From contig FR881482.1 in assembly GCA_000434835.1 (NCBI GenBank), positions 8,678 to 32,548 of the forward strand: a DNA stretch of 23,871 nucleotides, read 5' to 3'. The notes beneath the pieces were generated by a model, which saw nothing but the letters and a program-made list of their open reading frames with translations, was not told the origin of the DNA and made no database searches. This stretch comes from Clostridium sp. CAG:594 (GTDB lineage: Bacteria > Bacillota_I > Bacilli_A > RF39 > UBA660). Below, one piece after another: positions 8,620-15,971 of the stretch (its first letter is position 1; each line of letters begins with the position of its first letter). Position numbers and translations under genes: made by a program.

Positions 8620-9471
8620 TAAACTAAATATTTTTTGCTGAACACCGCACGATTTACAAGAAACATCAGCATACTTATAAGATAAGTGCTCACTTATATT
8701 ATCTGAGTATTTTGAAACATTACTAAAATCATAACCATATATTACCGAACCAGGTAAAAGTATTTTATCTAACCCGCTTATTACTTTTTGATAATTATCA
8801 ACAAAACGCGGAGTATTAGTTGCTAAAACATATTCTAAAACATTACTTAAAAACACCCTGTCATATTTTTTATTAACAATTTTTTCAATATCCATTATAT
8901 CTGAGTCATAATAAGTTATTTTAGCGTTTTTTAAATTTCTTTTTAATTTATTATACGAAAATGCTTTTGAATATACATTCTTTTTTAGATTTCCATAAAC
9001 GTTTATAACGTCATTAAAACATATCTTATTATTTGTTCTTAGATACTCAAAAGCACTCCAAAATAAGTATTCATCATGGCTTAAATATTTTCTTACTCTA
9101 TCTATTATATTTTCTTTTGAATTAAAATTAAGGCTTTCTACGTTTTCTATCCAATCCATTCTTTTAAAGAAATCATAATAATCGTATTTTTTTATCATTG
9201 CTATTTTTAGTGCAGATACGTACTTGCTAAATTGATTAACGTCAAATGAGTCTATAATGCCCCCTCCATTTAAAATGGCATTTAAAGCGTGATCCCCGCT
9301 TGACGTGATAGTTAAAATATTCTTGCCTTTAAGATTTTCTTTAGGATATAACTTCATATCCTCATTCGTCCATAGATAAGATGGATCAAAATTACCAAAA
9401 GACGTAAAAGACGTAATTTTATCTTTATTTGAATTCATATTTAATAGTAATTTTTCATATTTATTAATCAT
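8608..9471 (-). CDS. DUF3419/BtaA-like SAM-dependent transferase, copy 2
   Basis: A 287-residue protein with a Rossmann-type SAM-binding pattern. NILTITSSGDHALNAIL (about residues 50-66) is the glycine-type motif I, and GGIIDSFDVN the following acidic strand. YVSALKIAMIKKYDYYDF comes next, and then DRVFLSNVLEYV (about 203-214) as the post-motif strand. This order resembles DUF3419, the family of BtaA, which transfers 3-amino-3-carboxypropyl from SAM to diacylglycerol in betaine lipid synthesis. A Cys pair (CKSCG) lies near the C-terminus. It overlaps the related upstream gene by 8 bases and has its own site (AGGAG, 5 bases before ATG), so the two are probably translationally coupled. The actual substrate is unknown, and no BtaB-like methyltransferase is in the window. 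Confidence 0.6.
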   Translation of the reverse strand: MINKYEKLLLNMNSNKDKITSFTSFGNFDPSYLWTNEDMKLYPKENLKGKNILTITSSGDHALNAILNGGGIIDSFDVNQFSKYVSALKIAMIKKYDYYDFFKRMDWIENVESLNFNSKENIIDRVRKYLSHDEYLFWSAFEYLRTNNKICFNDVINVYGNLKKNVYSKAFSYNKLKRNLKNAKITYYDSDIMDIEKIVNKKYDRVFLSNVLEYVLATNTPRFVDNYQKVISGLDKILLPGSVIYGYDFSNVSKYSDNISEHLSYKYADVSCKSCGVQQKIFSLSKV

Positions 9472-10315
9472 TTCTTCTCCTATATGTATAAATATTTTCT
9501 ATATAATTATCTTGCTCACACCTATATAATATTTTAGCGTCATGTTTTCTTCTTTCTTCAAAGTACAAATCATTGGTGTGATTTGGCATAAATGAATATT
9601 GTACTATTTGACCATCTTTACCTATCAAATTAATCAAATCATCAAAGGTACCCTTATGAGAGCCATCCTTCATTAAATAGTAAAATATATTTGAGGTAAA
9701 TATGTAGTCATATTTTTCATGCGTAATTTTATTTAGATTTTTTAAATCGCAATCTAAATATCTTAATTTAACAGTTTTAAGTCTATTCTTTAATTGGTAG
9801 TAATTTTTTTCATTTAATAAATACTTGTTATTCCAATAAGCATCTACTTGAACATCATGACTCATTATGCTATTTATTTCATATTGTTTTACTACGTTAC
9901 TCCAAAACTCATAAACACTTTCTTTTAAATCTTTTTTTAACTGAACGTCATTATTTGAAAAATAAGTGATAAGGCAAGTATATACATCATTAGAAAATAA
10001 AATATTTTCAAAGTCCGAATAATCAAGTCTTTTAATAAGTGTAATCTTTAATTCTTGATAATATTTAGATAATCTATTTATATCAAAACAAGTTATATCG
10101 GTTGCGCCTTCTAAAGTAAGATTTAAAAAATGATCTCCGCTGGACGTTGGACAAAGCACTTTTTTTTCTTTAACATCAAACATATCAAAAAAATCTCTTA
10201 AATTTTCATTAGTCCATGGATATATATGTTCATAATCTGTAAAATAAGTACTTCTATCTTTTTTATTCAAACAATTAATACCATCTATATCTTTATACGT
10301 GTCAAAACCAAGCAT
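9464..10315 (-). CDS. DUF3419/BtaA-like SAM-dependent transferase, copy 1
   Basis: A 283-residue paralogue of the next gene, with the same ordered landmarks: YPWTNENL near the start (compare LWTNEDM in the partner), VLCPTSSGDHFLNLTL, ITCFDINRLSKYYQELK, IKRLDYSDF and YDYIFTSNIFYYL. Both look like SAM-dependent proteins of the DUF3419/BtaA type. An in-frame ATG exists at 10339, but GGAGGAG lies 5 bases before the ATG at 10315, and the predicted transcription start near 10333 falls downstream of the earlier ATG, so 10315 is chosen. The stop overlaps the start of the second copy. Divergence between the copies is high, so the duplication is old or they form a heteromer; both are inference. Acceptor and product cannot be read from the sequence. 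Confidence 0.6.
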   Translation of the reverse strand: MLGFDTYKDIDGINCLNKKDRSTYFTDYEHIYPWTNENLRDFFDMFDVKEKKVLCPTSSGDHFLNLTLEGATDITCFDINRLSKYYQELKITLIKRLDYSDFENILFSNDVYTCLITYFSNNDVQLKKDLKESVYEFWSNVVKQYEINSIMSHDVQVDAYWNNKYLLNEKNYYQLKNRLKTVKLRYLDCDLKNLNKITHEKYDYIFTSNIFYYLMKDGSHKGTFDDLINLIGKDGQIVQYSFMPNHTNDLYFEERRKHDAKILYRCEQDNYIENIYTYRRRND

Positions 10316-10339
10316 TAGAACTCCTCCATACAGGTTCAT

Positions 10340-10368
10340 ATACTACCATAGTTTCCTTATTTTATCAA
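10340..10368 (-). promoter_or_regulatory. Promoter of the DUF3419-like operon
   Basis: TTGATA (10363-10368), 17-base spacer, TAGTAT (10340-10345), giving a start near 10333. It is back-to-back with the rpsD promoter, only 7 bases away. Confidence 0.5.
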
Positions 10369-10375
10369 TAAATAC

Positions 10376-10404
10376 TTGACTTAAAGCATATAATTAGATA
10401 TAAT
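10376..10404 (+). promoter_or_regulatory. rpsD promoter
   Basis: TTGACT (10376-10381), a 17-base spacer and a perfect TATAAT (10399-10404). The expected start is near 10411, which leaves about 160 bases of leader before rpsD. Confidence 0.85.
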
Positions 10405-10410
10405 TTAAGT

Positions 10411-10558
10411 CGTGTAAACTTTAAAGCAGCACTATTTGAATTTAGTAACGTGTTTGTTTGCGAATAAGTCATACTAGTAATCCTTATAGCTGCAAGGGTG
10501 AAAGTATTAAAACAAACTCCCTACTAGATGGCAATGGTCCTTTAGTTTACAAAAAACA
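10411..10558 (+). promoter_or_regulatory. Structured rpsD leader, probable S4 autoregulatory RNA
   Basis: The untranslated leader can close end to end: GTAAACT near 10413 pairs with AGTTTAC near 10544-10550. Inside, CTAGTA pairs with TACTAG, GCAGC with GCTGC, and CCTT with AAGG. In Firmicutes the rpsD leader binds ribosomal protein S4 and represses its own synthesis; this position and the nested or pseudoknot-like pairings fit that element. The identity is inferred from context and complementarity, not from a covariance search. Confidence 0.6.
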
Positions 10559-10574
10559 AAGGAGGATAGATAAT

Positions 10575-11180
10575 ATGTCAAGATATACAGGTCCAATGTA
10601 TAAGAAAAGTCGTCATTTAGGTTTTTCTTTACTAGAAACTGGAAAAGAATTAGTTAAAAGACCATATGGTCCAGGACAACACGGAAATGATAAAAGACGT
10701 GGTAAGGCATCTGAATACAAACTTCAGTTAATGGAAAAACAAAAAGTTAGATTAATGTATGGAGTTAACGAAAAACAATTCAGATTAACATTTGAAAAAG
10801 CAGCTAAAATGAAAGGTATCCAAGGTGAAAATTTCCTTAAGCTTTTAGAAAGCAGATTAGATAACGTTGTTTATCGTATGGGTCTTGCTACAACTAGAAA
10901 GGCTGCAAGACAAGTTGTTAACCACGGACACATTACAGTTAATGGCAAAAAGGTTGATATTCCATCATACCAAGTTAAACCTGGTGATGTAATTGCCGTT
11001 AAGGAAGCATCTCGCGATCATAAAGCAATTTTAGAAGCTTTAGAAAAGATTAATAAAACTGTAGAATATGTTGAATTTGACAAGAAAAAACTTTCTGGTA
11101 CTTATGTACGTATGCCTGAAAGAAGTGAACTTCCAGCAGACATAAAAGAATCAATGATCGTTGAATTCTATAACAAGTAA
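10575..11180 (+). CDS. rpsD: 30S ribosomal protein S4
   Basis: Ribosomal protein S4 (uS4), a primary 16S rRNA binder that nucleates small-subunit assembly. The 201 residues are a typical length. The N-terminus reads MSRYTGPMYKKSRHLGFSL, followed by KRPYGPGQHG. The S4 RNA-binding domain is clear (RLDNVVYRMGLATTRKAARQ, VNHGHITVNGKKVDIPSYQV). The ATG at 10575 is set by AAAGGAGG at 10558-10565; the frame is open further upstream, but that part is the regulatory leader. It is one of only two protein genes on the plus strand, with its own promoter and terminator, and S4 feedback regulation is expected. Confidence 0.97.
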   Translation: MSRYTGPMYKKSRHLGFSLLETGKELVKRPYGPGQHGNDKRRGKASEYKLQLMEKQKVRLMYGVNEKQFRLTFEKAAKMKGIQGENFLKLLESRLDNVVYRMGLATTRKAARQVVNHGHITVNGKKVDIPSYQVKPGDVIAVKEASRDHKAILEALEKINKTVEYVEFDKKKLSGTYVRMPERSELPADIKESMIVEFYNK

Positions 11181-11202
11181 GAATAACTTACTTGTTTTTT
11201 TA
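11172..11202 (+). terminator. rpsD terminator
   Basis: A perfect 10-bp hairpin, AACAAGTAAG (11172-11181) and CTTACTTGTT (11187-11196), with a 5-base loop and a T run. The rpsD stop codon is part of the left arm. Confidence 0.9.
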
Positions 11203-11208
11203 TTACAC

Positions 11209-11233
11209 AAAAAAAGAAGCTTACTCGCCTCTT
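11209..11233 (-). terminator. Terminator of the unknown membrane protein gene
   Basis: Arms AAGAAGC (11214-11220) and GCCTCTT (11227-11233), one G-U pair, 6-base loop, then T-rich sequence on the minus strand. The stop codon at 11221 lies in the loop. It faces the rpsD terminator. Confidence 0.65.
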
Positions 11234-12603
11234 AACTTATTCATTAAGTTTTTATATTTTAAAAGTGAAATTAAACCAGTAAATCCCATAAACATTAATA
11301 CAAAAATAAGTGGTATTTCAATAAAACCATAAGTAAACTTAAGTTCATTAGTAATTGATGTGTATATTAAATCATATACTAGCGTTGAATTAAATATAGT
11401 AAGTAGTAAATTATCATTAAACGTATCTAGTAAAGATGAATGTTTACCTGTTTTTATATTATATATTAGCATACTAATTATTCCTGCTAGTGAAGATACT
11501 ATAAATGATACAAAGTTAAGTTCATAGAAGTTATTAGCTATAACTATTATGCTAAGAATACTTATAACAAGTAAAATTGCTATTATAAAATATGATGCTG
11601 GTTTTACTTTTTTCATCAGTATTATTTCTTCTTGGCTATTTTTCTTTTCTATTATCTTATTACTGATAAATCTAGATAATTCGTCATTTTCATCCTTCAC
11701 CTTAGGTTTTATTTTTTTCATTATATCATCTATGTTAAGGTTTGTTTCTTCATTAATTAAATACGTAAAAGTAGATATATTATTCGAGTTAAGTTCAAGT
11801 GCTATTTTAGATGCAACTTCATTTTCGTTTTGAATGGTTATATCTTCTAGACTCTTCAAAAATACTTCTGGGATTTTTAACATAGTATCACTTTTTTGAG
11901 TTATTAGTATTTCTATATTTTCATCTAACTTTTCTATTTCACTTTTTATTTCTTTTATTTTTTTATTAGCTTCTTCAATAATTATAGATAAATATTCTTT
12001 TTCTGAATTTAGTTTTCTCTTTCCAAAAAAATTCATATTTATAAAAGAATATATTGTTATTATTCCAAATATGCCAAATGGAATTGTTAATATAAGCAAA
12101 GCATTTCTATAAATTAGATTATAAACAAGACAAGAAAATAGGAAAAGTCCCTTTATGAAATCATATATATTAACTATTTTTTTACCATCTAAATTATATG
12201 TACTTGCAAGCTGTATATTCTGGTTTATAAAGGTAACACCATCATTATACAATTCCTTTAAGAAATATTTGCCAGTTATGTTTTTTCTTATTTTTTTTAG
12301 GTTTTCTACTTCAAAACAATCGTTTACGTATTCATCGAACTCTCTTTTTAGTTTGTCCTTTTCATCCTTTTTCAAGCGCTCGTAAGCATATTCAAAATTC
12401 TTTTTTACTTCCTTTAATTCATCTTCTGGCAAATACTTTTTATAATCATTTGTCTTTGCTAAAACAAATGATAAATAACCATAATAATTTTTAGGAAACG
12501 TATCTTTTATAATATTAGAAAGTGTAAGAAAAAGAGAATAATCCTCTTTTTCTTTAGCTTCTTCTGCTTCTTTTTTTAAAGCTTTTAATCCTTTTGTTGC
12601 CAT
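11221..12603 (-). CDS. Multi-pass membrane protein of unknown function
   Basis: A 460-residue protein I do not recognise. Residues 1-110 are charged and helical (possibly TPR-like: 'AKEKEDYSLFLTLSNIIKDTFPKNYYGYLSFVLAK' is split here only for reading). Two membrane segments follow at about 151-167 and 168-188. A Lys/Glu coiled coil spans about 200-240 and a soluble stretch runs to 330. At least four more hydrophobic segments lie between 335 and 448. The tail KYKNLMNKLRGE is basic. A site GAGGAT precedes the ATG. It starts 9 bases after glyQS ends with no terminator between, so it is likely under the same T-box control. The layout (cytoplasmic helical head plus membrane bundle) suggests a membrane scaffold or sensor, but that is inference. 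Confidence 0.7.
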   Translation of the reverse strand: MATKGLKALKKEAEEAKEKEDYSLFLTLSNIIKDTFPKNYYGYLSFVLAKTNDYKKYLPEDELKEVKKNFEYAYERLKKDEKDKLKREFDEYVNDCFEVENLKKIRKNITGKYFLKELYNDGVTFINQNIQLASTYNLDGKKIVNIYDFIKGLFLFSCLVYNLIYRNALLILTIPFGIFGIITIYSFINMNFFGKRKLNSEKEYLSIIIEEANKKIKEIKSEIEKLDENIEILITQKSDTMLKIPEVFLKSLEDITIQNENEVASKIALELNSNNISTFTYLINEETNLNIDDIMKKIKPKVKDENDELSRFISNKIIEKKNSQEEIILMKKVKPASYFIIAILLVISILSIIVIANNFYELNFVSFIVSSLAGIISMLIYNIKTGKHSSLLDTFNDNLLLTIFNSTLVYDLIYTSITNELKFTYGFIEIPLIFVLMFMGFTGLISLLKYKNLMNKLRGE

Positions 12604-12612
12604 TTGAATCCT

Positions 12613-13989
12613 CTAGAATTTAACTCTTTCTTCCACATACTTAACAGCTTCTTCTATAGGTAATGTTATCTGTTTCATCGTATCTCTATCTCTTATTGTA
12701 ACAGTTTCATTTTCAATTGTATCTTCATCAACTGTTATACAAAAAGGAGTTCCAATAACATCTTGTCTTCTATATCTTTTTCCAATAGAGCCTGTTTCAT
12801 CATAAGTTGTCATAAAGTTTTTAGCAAATGCTTTATATACCTCACTTGCCTTTTCTTTGTGATACTTTTTAACAAGTGGTAATACCGCTACTTTGTAAGG
12901 TGCTAAGAAAGGATGAAATTTCATAACTTCCCTTGTATCACCGTTTTCTAAAAGTTCTTTTTCATATGAATTACATAAAATCATTAATACAAGTCTTTCA
13001 ACTCCAACACTAGGTTCAATAACATATGGAATGTACTTTTCATTTGTTTCAGGATCTAAATATTCCATAGAAACACCTGATGTTTTTTGGTGCTGAGATA
13101 AATCATAATTAGTACGGCTTGCAATTCCCCATAACTCACCCCAACCAAATGGGAACTTGTATTCAATATCCGTTGTTGCATTACTGTAAAAGCTTAACTC
13201 TTCTTTAGAGTGGTCTCTTAGTCTTAAGTTTTCTTCTTTAACGCCAAGTAAAAGTAAGAAATTCTTACAATATTCTTTATAATGTTTAAACCAATCTAGT
13301 TCTGTTCCTGGTTTACAGAAAAACTCTAATTCCATTTGTTCAAACTCTCTTACTCTAAAAATAAAGTTACCTGGGGTTATTTCGTTTCTAAAACTTTTAC
13401 CTACTTGTCCTACACCAAAAGGAAGTTTTAGGCGCATTGATCTTTGAATATTTTGATAGTCAGCAAAAATTCCTTGAGCTGTTTCTGGCCTTAAATAAAT
13501 AGTACTCTTACTATCTTCAGTTACTCCTTGGAAAGTCTTAAACATTAAGTTAAATTGTCTTATGTCGGTATAATCTTGCTTACCACACTTAGGACAAACT
13601 ATGTTGTGTTCATTAATATATTTTATTAAATCTTCGTTAGACATTCCTCCAGCATCTTCTACTCCGTCATCTTCAACTAACTTATCTGCTCTATATCTTG
13701 TTTTACAATTTTTACAGTCAATTAATGGATCTGAAAACGTAGAGATGTGTCCTGATGCTTCCCATACTTTAGGATTCATTAAAATAGCGCTATCTAACCC
13801 AACGTTATTAACATCTTCCTGAATAAATTTTTGTTTCCAAGCCTTTTTAATATTATTTTTTAATTCTGCTCCAACAGGTCCAAAGTCCCAAGTATTTGCA
13901 AGTCCTCCATATATTTCACTACCTTGAAATATTATTCCATATTGTTTACATAAGTTTACTAACTCTTCCATAGTAATATTTTCTTTCAT
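12613..13989 (-). CDS. glyQS: Glycyl-tRNA synthetase, single-chain alpha2 type
   Basis: Class II synthetase that charges tRNA-Gly. The 458-residue protein is the eukaryote/archaeal-like dimer type, not the bacterial alpha2-beta2 enzyme. Visible signatures are YGGLANTWDFGPVG near 27-40 and two Cys pairs (92/95 and 132/135), a probable zinc site. Motif 2 follows (KSFRNEITPGNFIFRVREFEQ, about 198-218), with motif 3 (GVERLVL, about 329-335). A C-terminal anticodon-binding domain starts near 365. In-frame ATGs exist at 14013 and 13998, but AGGAAGGA lies about 8 bases before the ATG at 13989, which is chosen. It follows a T-box leader and precedes an unknown membrane protein by 9 bases. Confidence 0.95.
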   Translation of the reverse strand: MKENITMEELVNLCKQYGIIFQGSEIYGGLANTWDFGPVGAELKNNIKKAWKQKFIQEDVNNVGLDSAILMNPKVWEASGHISTFSDPLIDCKNCKTRYRADKLVEDDGVEDAGGMSNEDLIKYINEHNIVCPKCGKQDYTDIRQFNLMFKTFQGVTEDSKSTIYLRPETAQGIFADYQNIQRSMRLKLPFGVGQVGKSFRNEITPGNFIFRVREFEQMELEFFCKPGTELDWFKHYKEYCKNFLLLLGVKEENLRLRDHSKEELSFYSNATTDIEYKFPFGWGELWGIASRTNYDLSQHQKTSGVSMEYLDPETNEKYIPYVIEPSVGVERLVLMILCNSYEKELLENGDTREVMKFHPFLAPYKVAVLPLVKKYHKEKASEVYKAFAKNFMTTYDETGSIGKRYRRQDVIGTPFCITVDEDTIENETVTIRDRDTMKQITLPIEEAVKYVEERVKF

Positions 13990-14013
13990 AATTAACATCC
14001 TTCCTCTTTTCAA

Positions 14014-14154
14014 AAATTAAAAAAACTCCTAGAAAAATTATAGGGGTGAATATATATCCACGGTTCCACCCTATTTATTTCTAGAAGAAATCACTTCATT
14101 TTATACTGCTGATAGGATTCCATCCCCGTCTTTGCAACATTTAAAATAAACATC
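14014..14154 (-). promoter_or_regulatory. T-box leader of glyQS (transcription attenuator)
   Basis: The T-box sequence AGGGTGGAACCGTGGA lies at 14057-14072 (minus strand). The terminator is a long helix between 14067-14087 and 14026-14048, which are near-perfect complements, followed by seven T (14019-14025). T-boxes sense uncharged tRNA, here presumably tRNA-Gly, and let transcription continue. The part upstream of the T-box is short: a stem closed by ATTTTA (14098-14103) and TAAAAT (14142-14147) spans only about 50 bases. It contains GGGGATGGAATCC, with GGA or GGG as possible Gly specifier codons. The specifier is not certain. Confidence 0.85.
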
Positions 14155-14160
14155 TTTTAT

Positions 14161-14169
14161 ATTATATCA
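14161..14169 (-). promoter_or_regulatory. Candidate promoter for the glyQS T-box transcript
   Basis: TGATATAAT (extended -10) with a weak -35. The TGA of the element is the recO stop codon. Transcription would start near 14154. Confidence 0.5.
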
Positions 14170-14907
14170 TAAACTTTCCAAAGTTTTTAAAAATTTTTTA
14201 CTTTTTAAGTAAAGACCTGTATACCTATCATAATAATCATCTAAAAAATCATTTATTTCTTTTTTTACAACATCTGATACGTCAAGCTTAGATATCTTAG
14301 ATATATCAACGTATTCTAATAACCTTATTAATTTTATTGTCTTATCACTTACTATGTAGTCGTTTTGAATATGGTCCTTACATACAAAGCCACCTTTATA
14401 CGCAGATATACTAACAACGTTCTTATTACCACATATAACGCATCCATTAAGTTTTGGAGACACCCCTAAAAATGATAAGTACTTAAGTTCTAATATGTTT
14501 GTTATAACAGCCGGATCAAAGCCCTCTTCTATTTTAAGAATTGCACTTAAATATATATCATATATCCTTTCATCATCATTTTGTTTTATAACCCCGCTGG
14601 TAAGTTCAGATAAAAAGTTAAGGTAAGATACTTTTTTTATGTCTTTTTTTATATTACTAAAAGGGTTTATCACATCAGCGCTAAGTAGAATTGATAATTT
14701 ATCTTCCTTATAACTGATGTTAAATGATGCATAACAAAATCTTTCACTAACACTTCTTAAAGGACTTTTAAGTCTTTTAGCACCTTTAGCTAATACACCT
14801 ATTACACCTTTGTCTTTAGTTATAATATTTAGTATCTTACTTGTTTCACCATATGGCTTTTCATCTATTATTATTCCTTCAACTTCTATTATCTCCAAGG
14901 GTATCAC
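14167..14907 (-). CDS. recO: DNA repair protein RecO
   Basis: RecO works with RecF and RecR to load RecA onto SSB-coated gaps. The 246-residue protein has the N-terminal OB fold (EGIIIDEKPYGETSKILNIIT, then GVIGVLAKGAKRLKSPL). A helical part follows, and then a zinc site (C156, C159, C176, H179 in GCVICGNK and FVCKDH). The start is a GTG at 14907, four bases after GAAGGG; a TTG at 14898 is the alternative. Its first 29 bases lie inside yqzL in another frame, so translation is probably coupled. The order era, yqzL, recO, glycyl-tRNA synthetase matches Bacillus. Confidence 0.93.
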   Translation of the reverse strand: MIPLEIIEVEGIIIDEKPYGETSKILNIITKDKGVIGVLAKGAKRLKSPLRSVSERFCYASFNISYKEDKLSILLSADVINPFSNIKKDIKKVSYLNFLSELTSGVIKQNDDERIYDIYLSAILKIEEGFDPAVITNILELKYLSFLGVSPKLNGCVICGNKNVVSISAYKGGFVCKDHIQNDYIVSDKTIKLIRLLEYVDISKISKLDVSDVVKKEINDFLDDYYDRYTGLYLKSKKFLKTLESL

Positions 14908-14992
14908 TTTTCCCTTCTAACATTTTATATTTTATATAATACTCTATTTTTCCAGTTTCTTTAAATAAATTCCATAAATTTTGCTTTTCCAT
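14879..14992 (-). CDS. yqzL: YqzL-like small protein
   Basis: A 37-residue frame from the ATG at 14992 to a TGA at 14879, preceded by AAAGGTGAT. The start, MEKQNLWNLFKETGKIEYYI, resembles the YqzL family pattern (W-x-x-F-x-x-T-G-x-I-E-x-Y), and yqzL sits between era and recO in Bacillus, as here. The function of YqzL is not established. The last 29 bases overlap the recO start in another frame. The family match is by eye; the position and ribosome site make it convincing. Confidence 0.75.
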   Translation of the reverse strand: MEKQNLWNLFKETGKIEYYIKYKMLEGKSDTLGDNRS

Positions 14993-14994
14993 AA

Positions 14995-15025
14995 ATATCA
15001 CCTTTCATTTATATAGTGGTGATAT
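14995..15025 (-). promoter_or_regulatory. Hairpin that covers the yqzL ribosome site
   Basis: ATATCACC (14995-15002) and GGTGATAT (15018-15025) are perfect 8-bp complements with a 15-base loop, in the 43-base gap between era and yqzL. On the minus-strand transcript the second-transcribed arm (GGTGATAT) is the yqzL Shine-Dalgarno, so the hairpin would mask it. Confidence 0.5.
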
Positions 15026-15035
15026 ATTTATTTTT

Positions 15036-15923
15036 TTATTCATCTATATCATAAAAACCTAATTCTCTTAAATACTTTTCTTTATCTCTCCAATTTTTTA
15101 TGGTTTTTACATAAAGTTCTAAGAAGACTTTTTTACCAATCATATTTTCTATATCACATCTTGCTTTAGAACCTATTTCTTTTAACATAGCGCCTTGCTT
15201 ACCTATTATTATGCTTTTTAAAGAATCTCTTTCAACAATTATTGTAGCATTTATAATTGCTTTATCTTTTTTATCTATGTACTCTTCAACCACGCAAGTA
15301 ACAGCATGTGGCACTTCTTCTTCAGTTAATCTAAGTACTTTTTCACGAATAAGCTCTGATACTCTAAACTCTATCGTGGTGTTTGTTAAATCTTCGTCTG
15401 GAAAATACTTAACACTATCTGGTAAGTAGTTTTTCAAAGTTTTTATAAGTTCACCTAAATTCTTCTCTTTTAAAGCAGATATTGGAACTATTTCTTTAAA
15501 ATCATATAAATCTTTATACTTTAAAATCAAATTAAATAACTCATCTCTGTTAATTTTATCTACTTTGTTTAAAATTAAAAAGGTAGGTTTATTAGCTTCT
15601 TTTATTTTTTCTAATACAAAATTATCGCCCTTACCAAAGCTCTTTGTTGCATCAACTAAAAATAATATTATATCAACATCATCAATTGAATAATATGATT
15701 CTTCGTTTAATCTTTGTCCTAATTTATGCTTTGGCTTATGAATACCCGGAGTATCAACAAAAACTATTTGACTATCATCATCATTATATATTCCTTGTAC
15801 TAAATTTCTTGTTGTTTGAGCTTTATTAGATGTAATTGCAATTTTATACCCCACTAAAGCATTAATAAGTGTTGATTTACCTACGTTTGGTCTTCCAACT
15901 AAGCTTACGAATCCTGACCTCAT
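15036..15923 (-). CDS. era: GTPase Era
   Basis: Era is a GTPase that binds the 3' end of 16S rRNA and helps 30S maturation. The 295-residue protein has G1 GRPNVGKS (10-17), G3 DTPG (57-60), G4 NKVD (119-122), G5 SAL (about 149-151), and a C-terminal KH domain with IIIGKQG (about 238-244) and the usual ending. AAGGTGG precedes the ATG at 15923. An extended -10 lies upstream. Confidence 0.97.
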   Translation of the reverse strand: MRSGFVSLVGRPNVGKSTLINALVGYKIAITSNKAQTTRNLVQGIYNDDDSQIVFVDTPGIHKPKHKLGQRLNEESYYSIDDVDIILFLVDATKSFGKGDNFVLEKIKEANKPTFLILNKVDKINRDELFNLILKYKDLYDFKEIVPISALKEKNLGELIKTLKNYLPDSVKYFPDEDLTNTTIEFRVSELIREKVLRLTEEEVPHAVTCVVEEYIDKKDKAIINATIIVERDSLKSIIIGKQGAMLKEIGSKARCDIENMIGKKVFLELYVKTIKNWRDKEKYLRELGFYDIDE

Positions 15924-15948
15924 TTAATTACCACCTTTCAATAAATAC

Positions 15949-15957
15949 ATTATATCA
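15949..15957 (-). promoter_or_regulatory. Candidate extended -10 promoter of era
   Basis: TGATATAAT about 26 bases before the era start, without a good -35. The same TGTGATATAAT string occurs before uvrC. Confidence 0.4.
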
Positions 15958-15971
15958 CAACTAATAACAAT

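Noticed and set aside
10458..10574. In-frame extension of rpsD upstream of 10575
   Set aside because: It has no ribosome site, lies in the structured leader, and the standard S4 start MSRYTG is at 10575 after AAAGGAGG.
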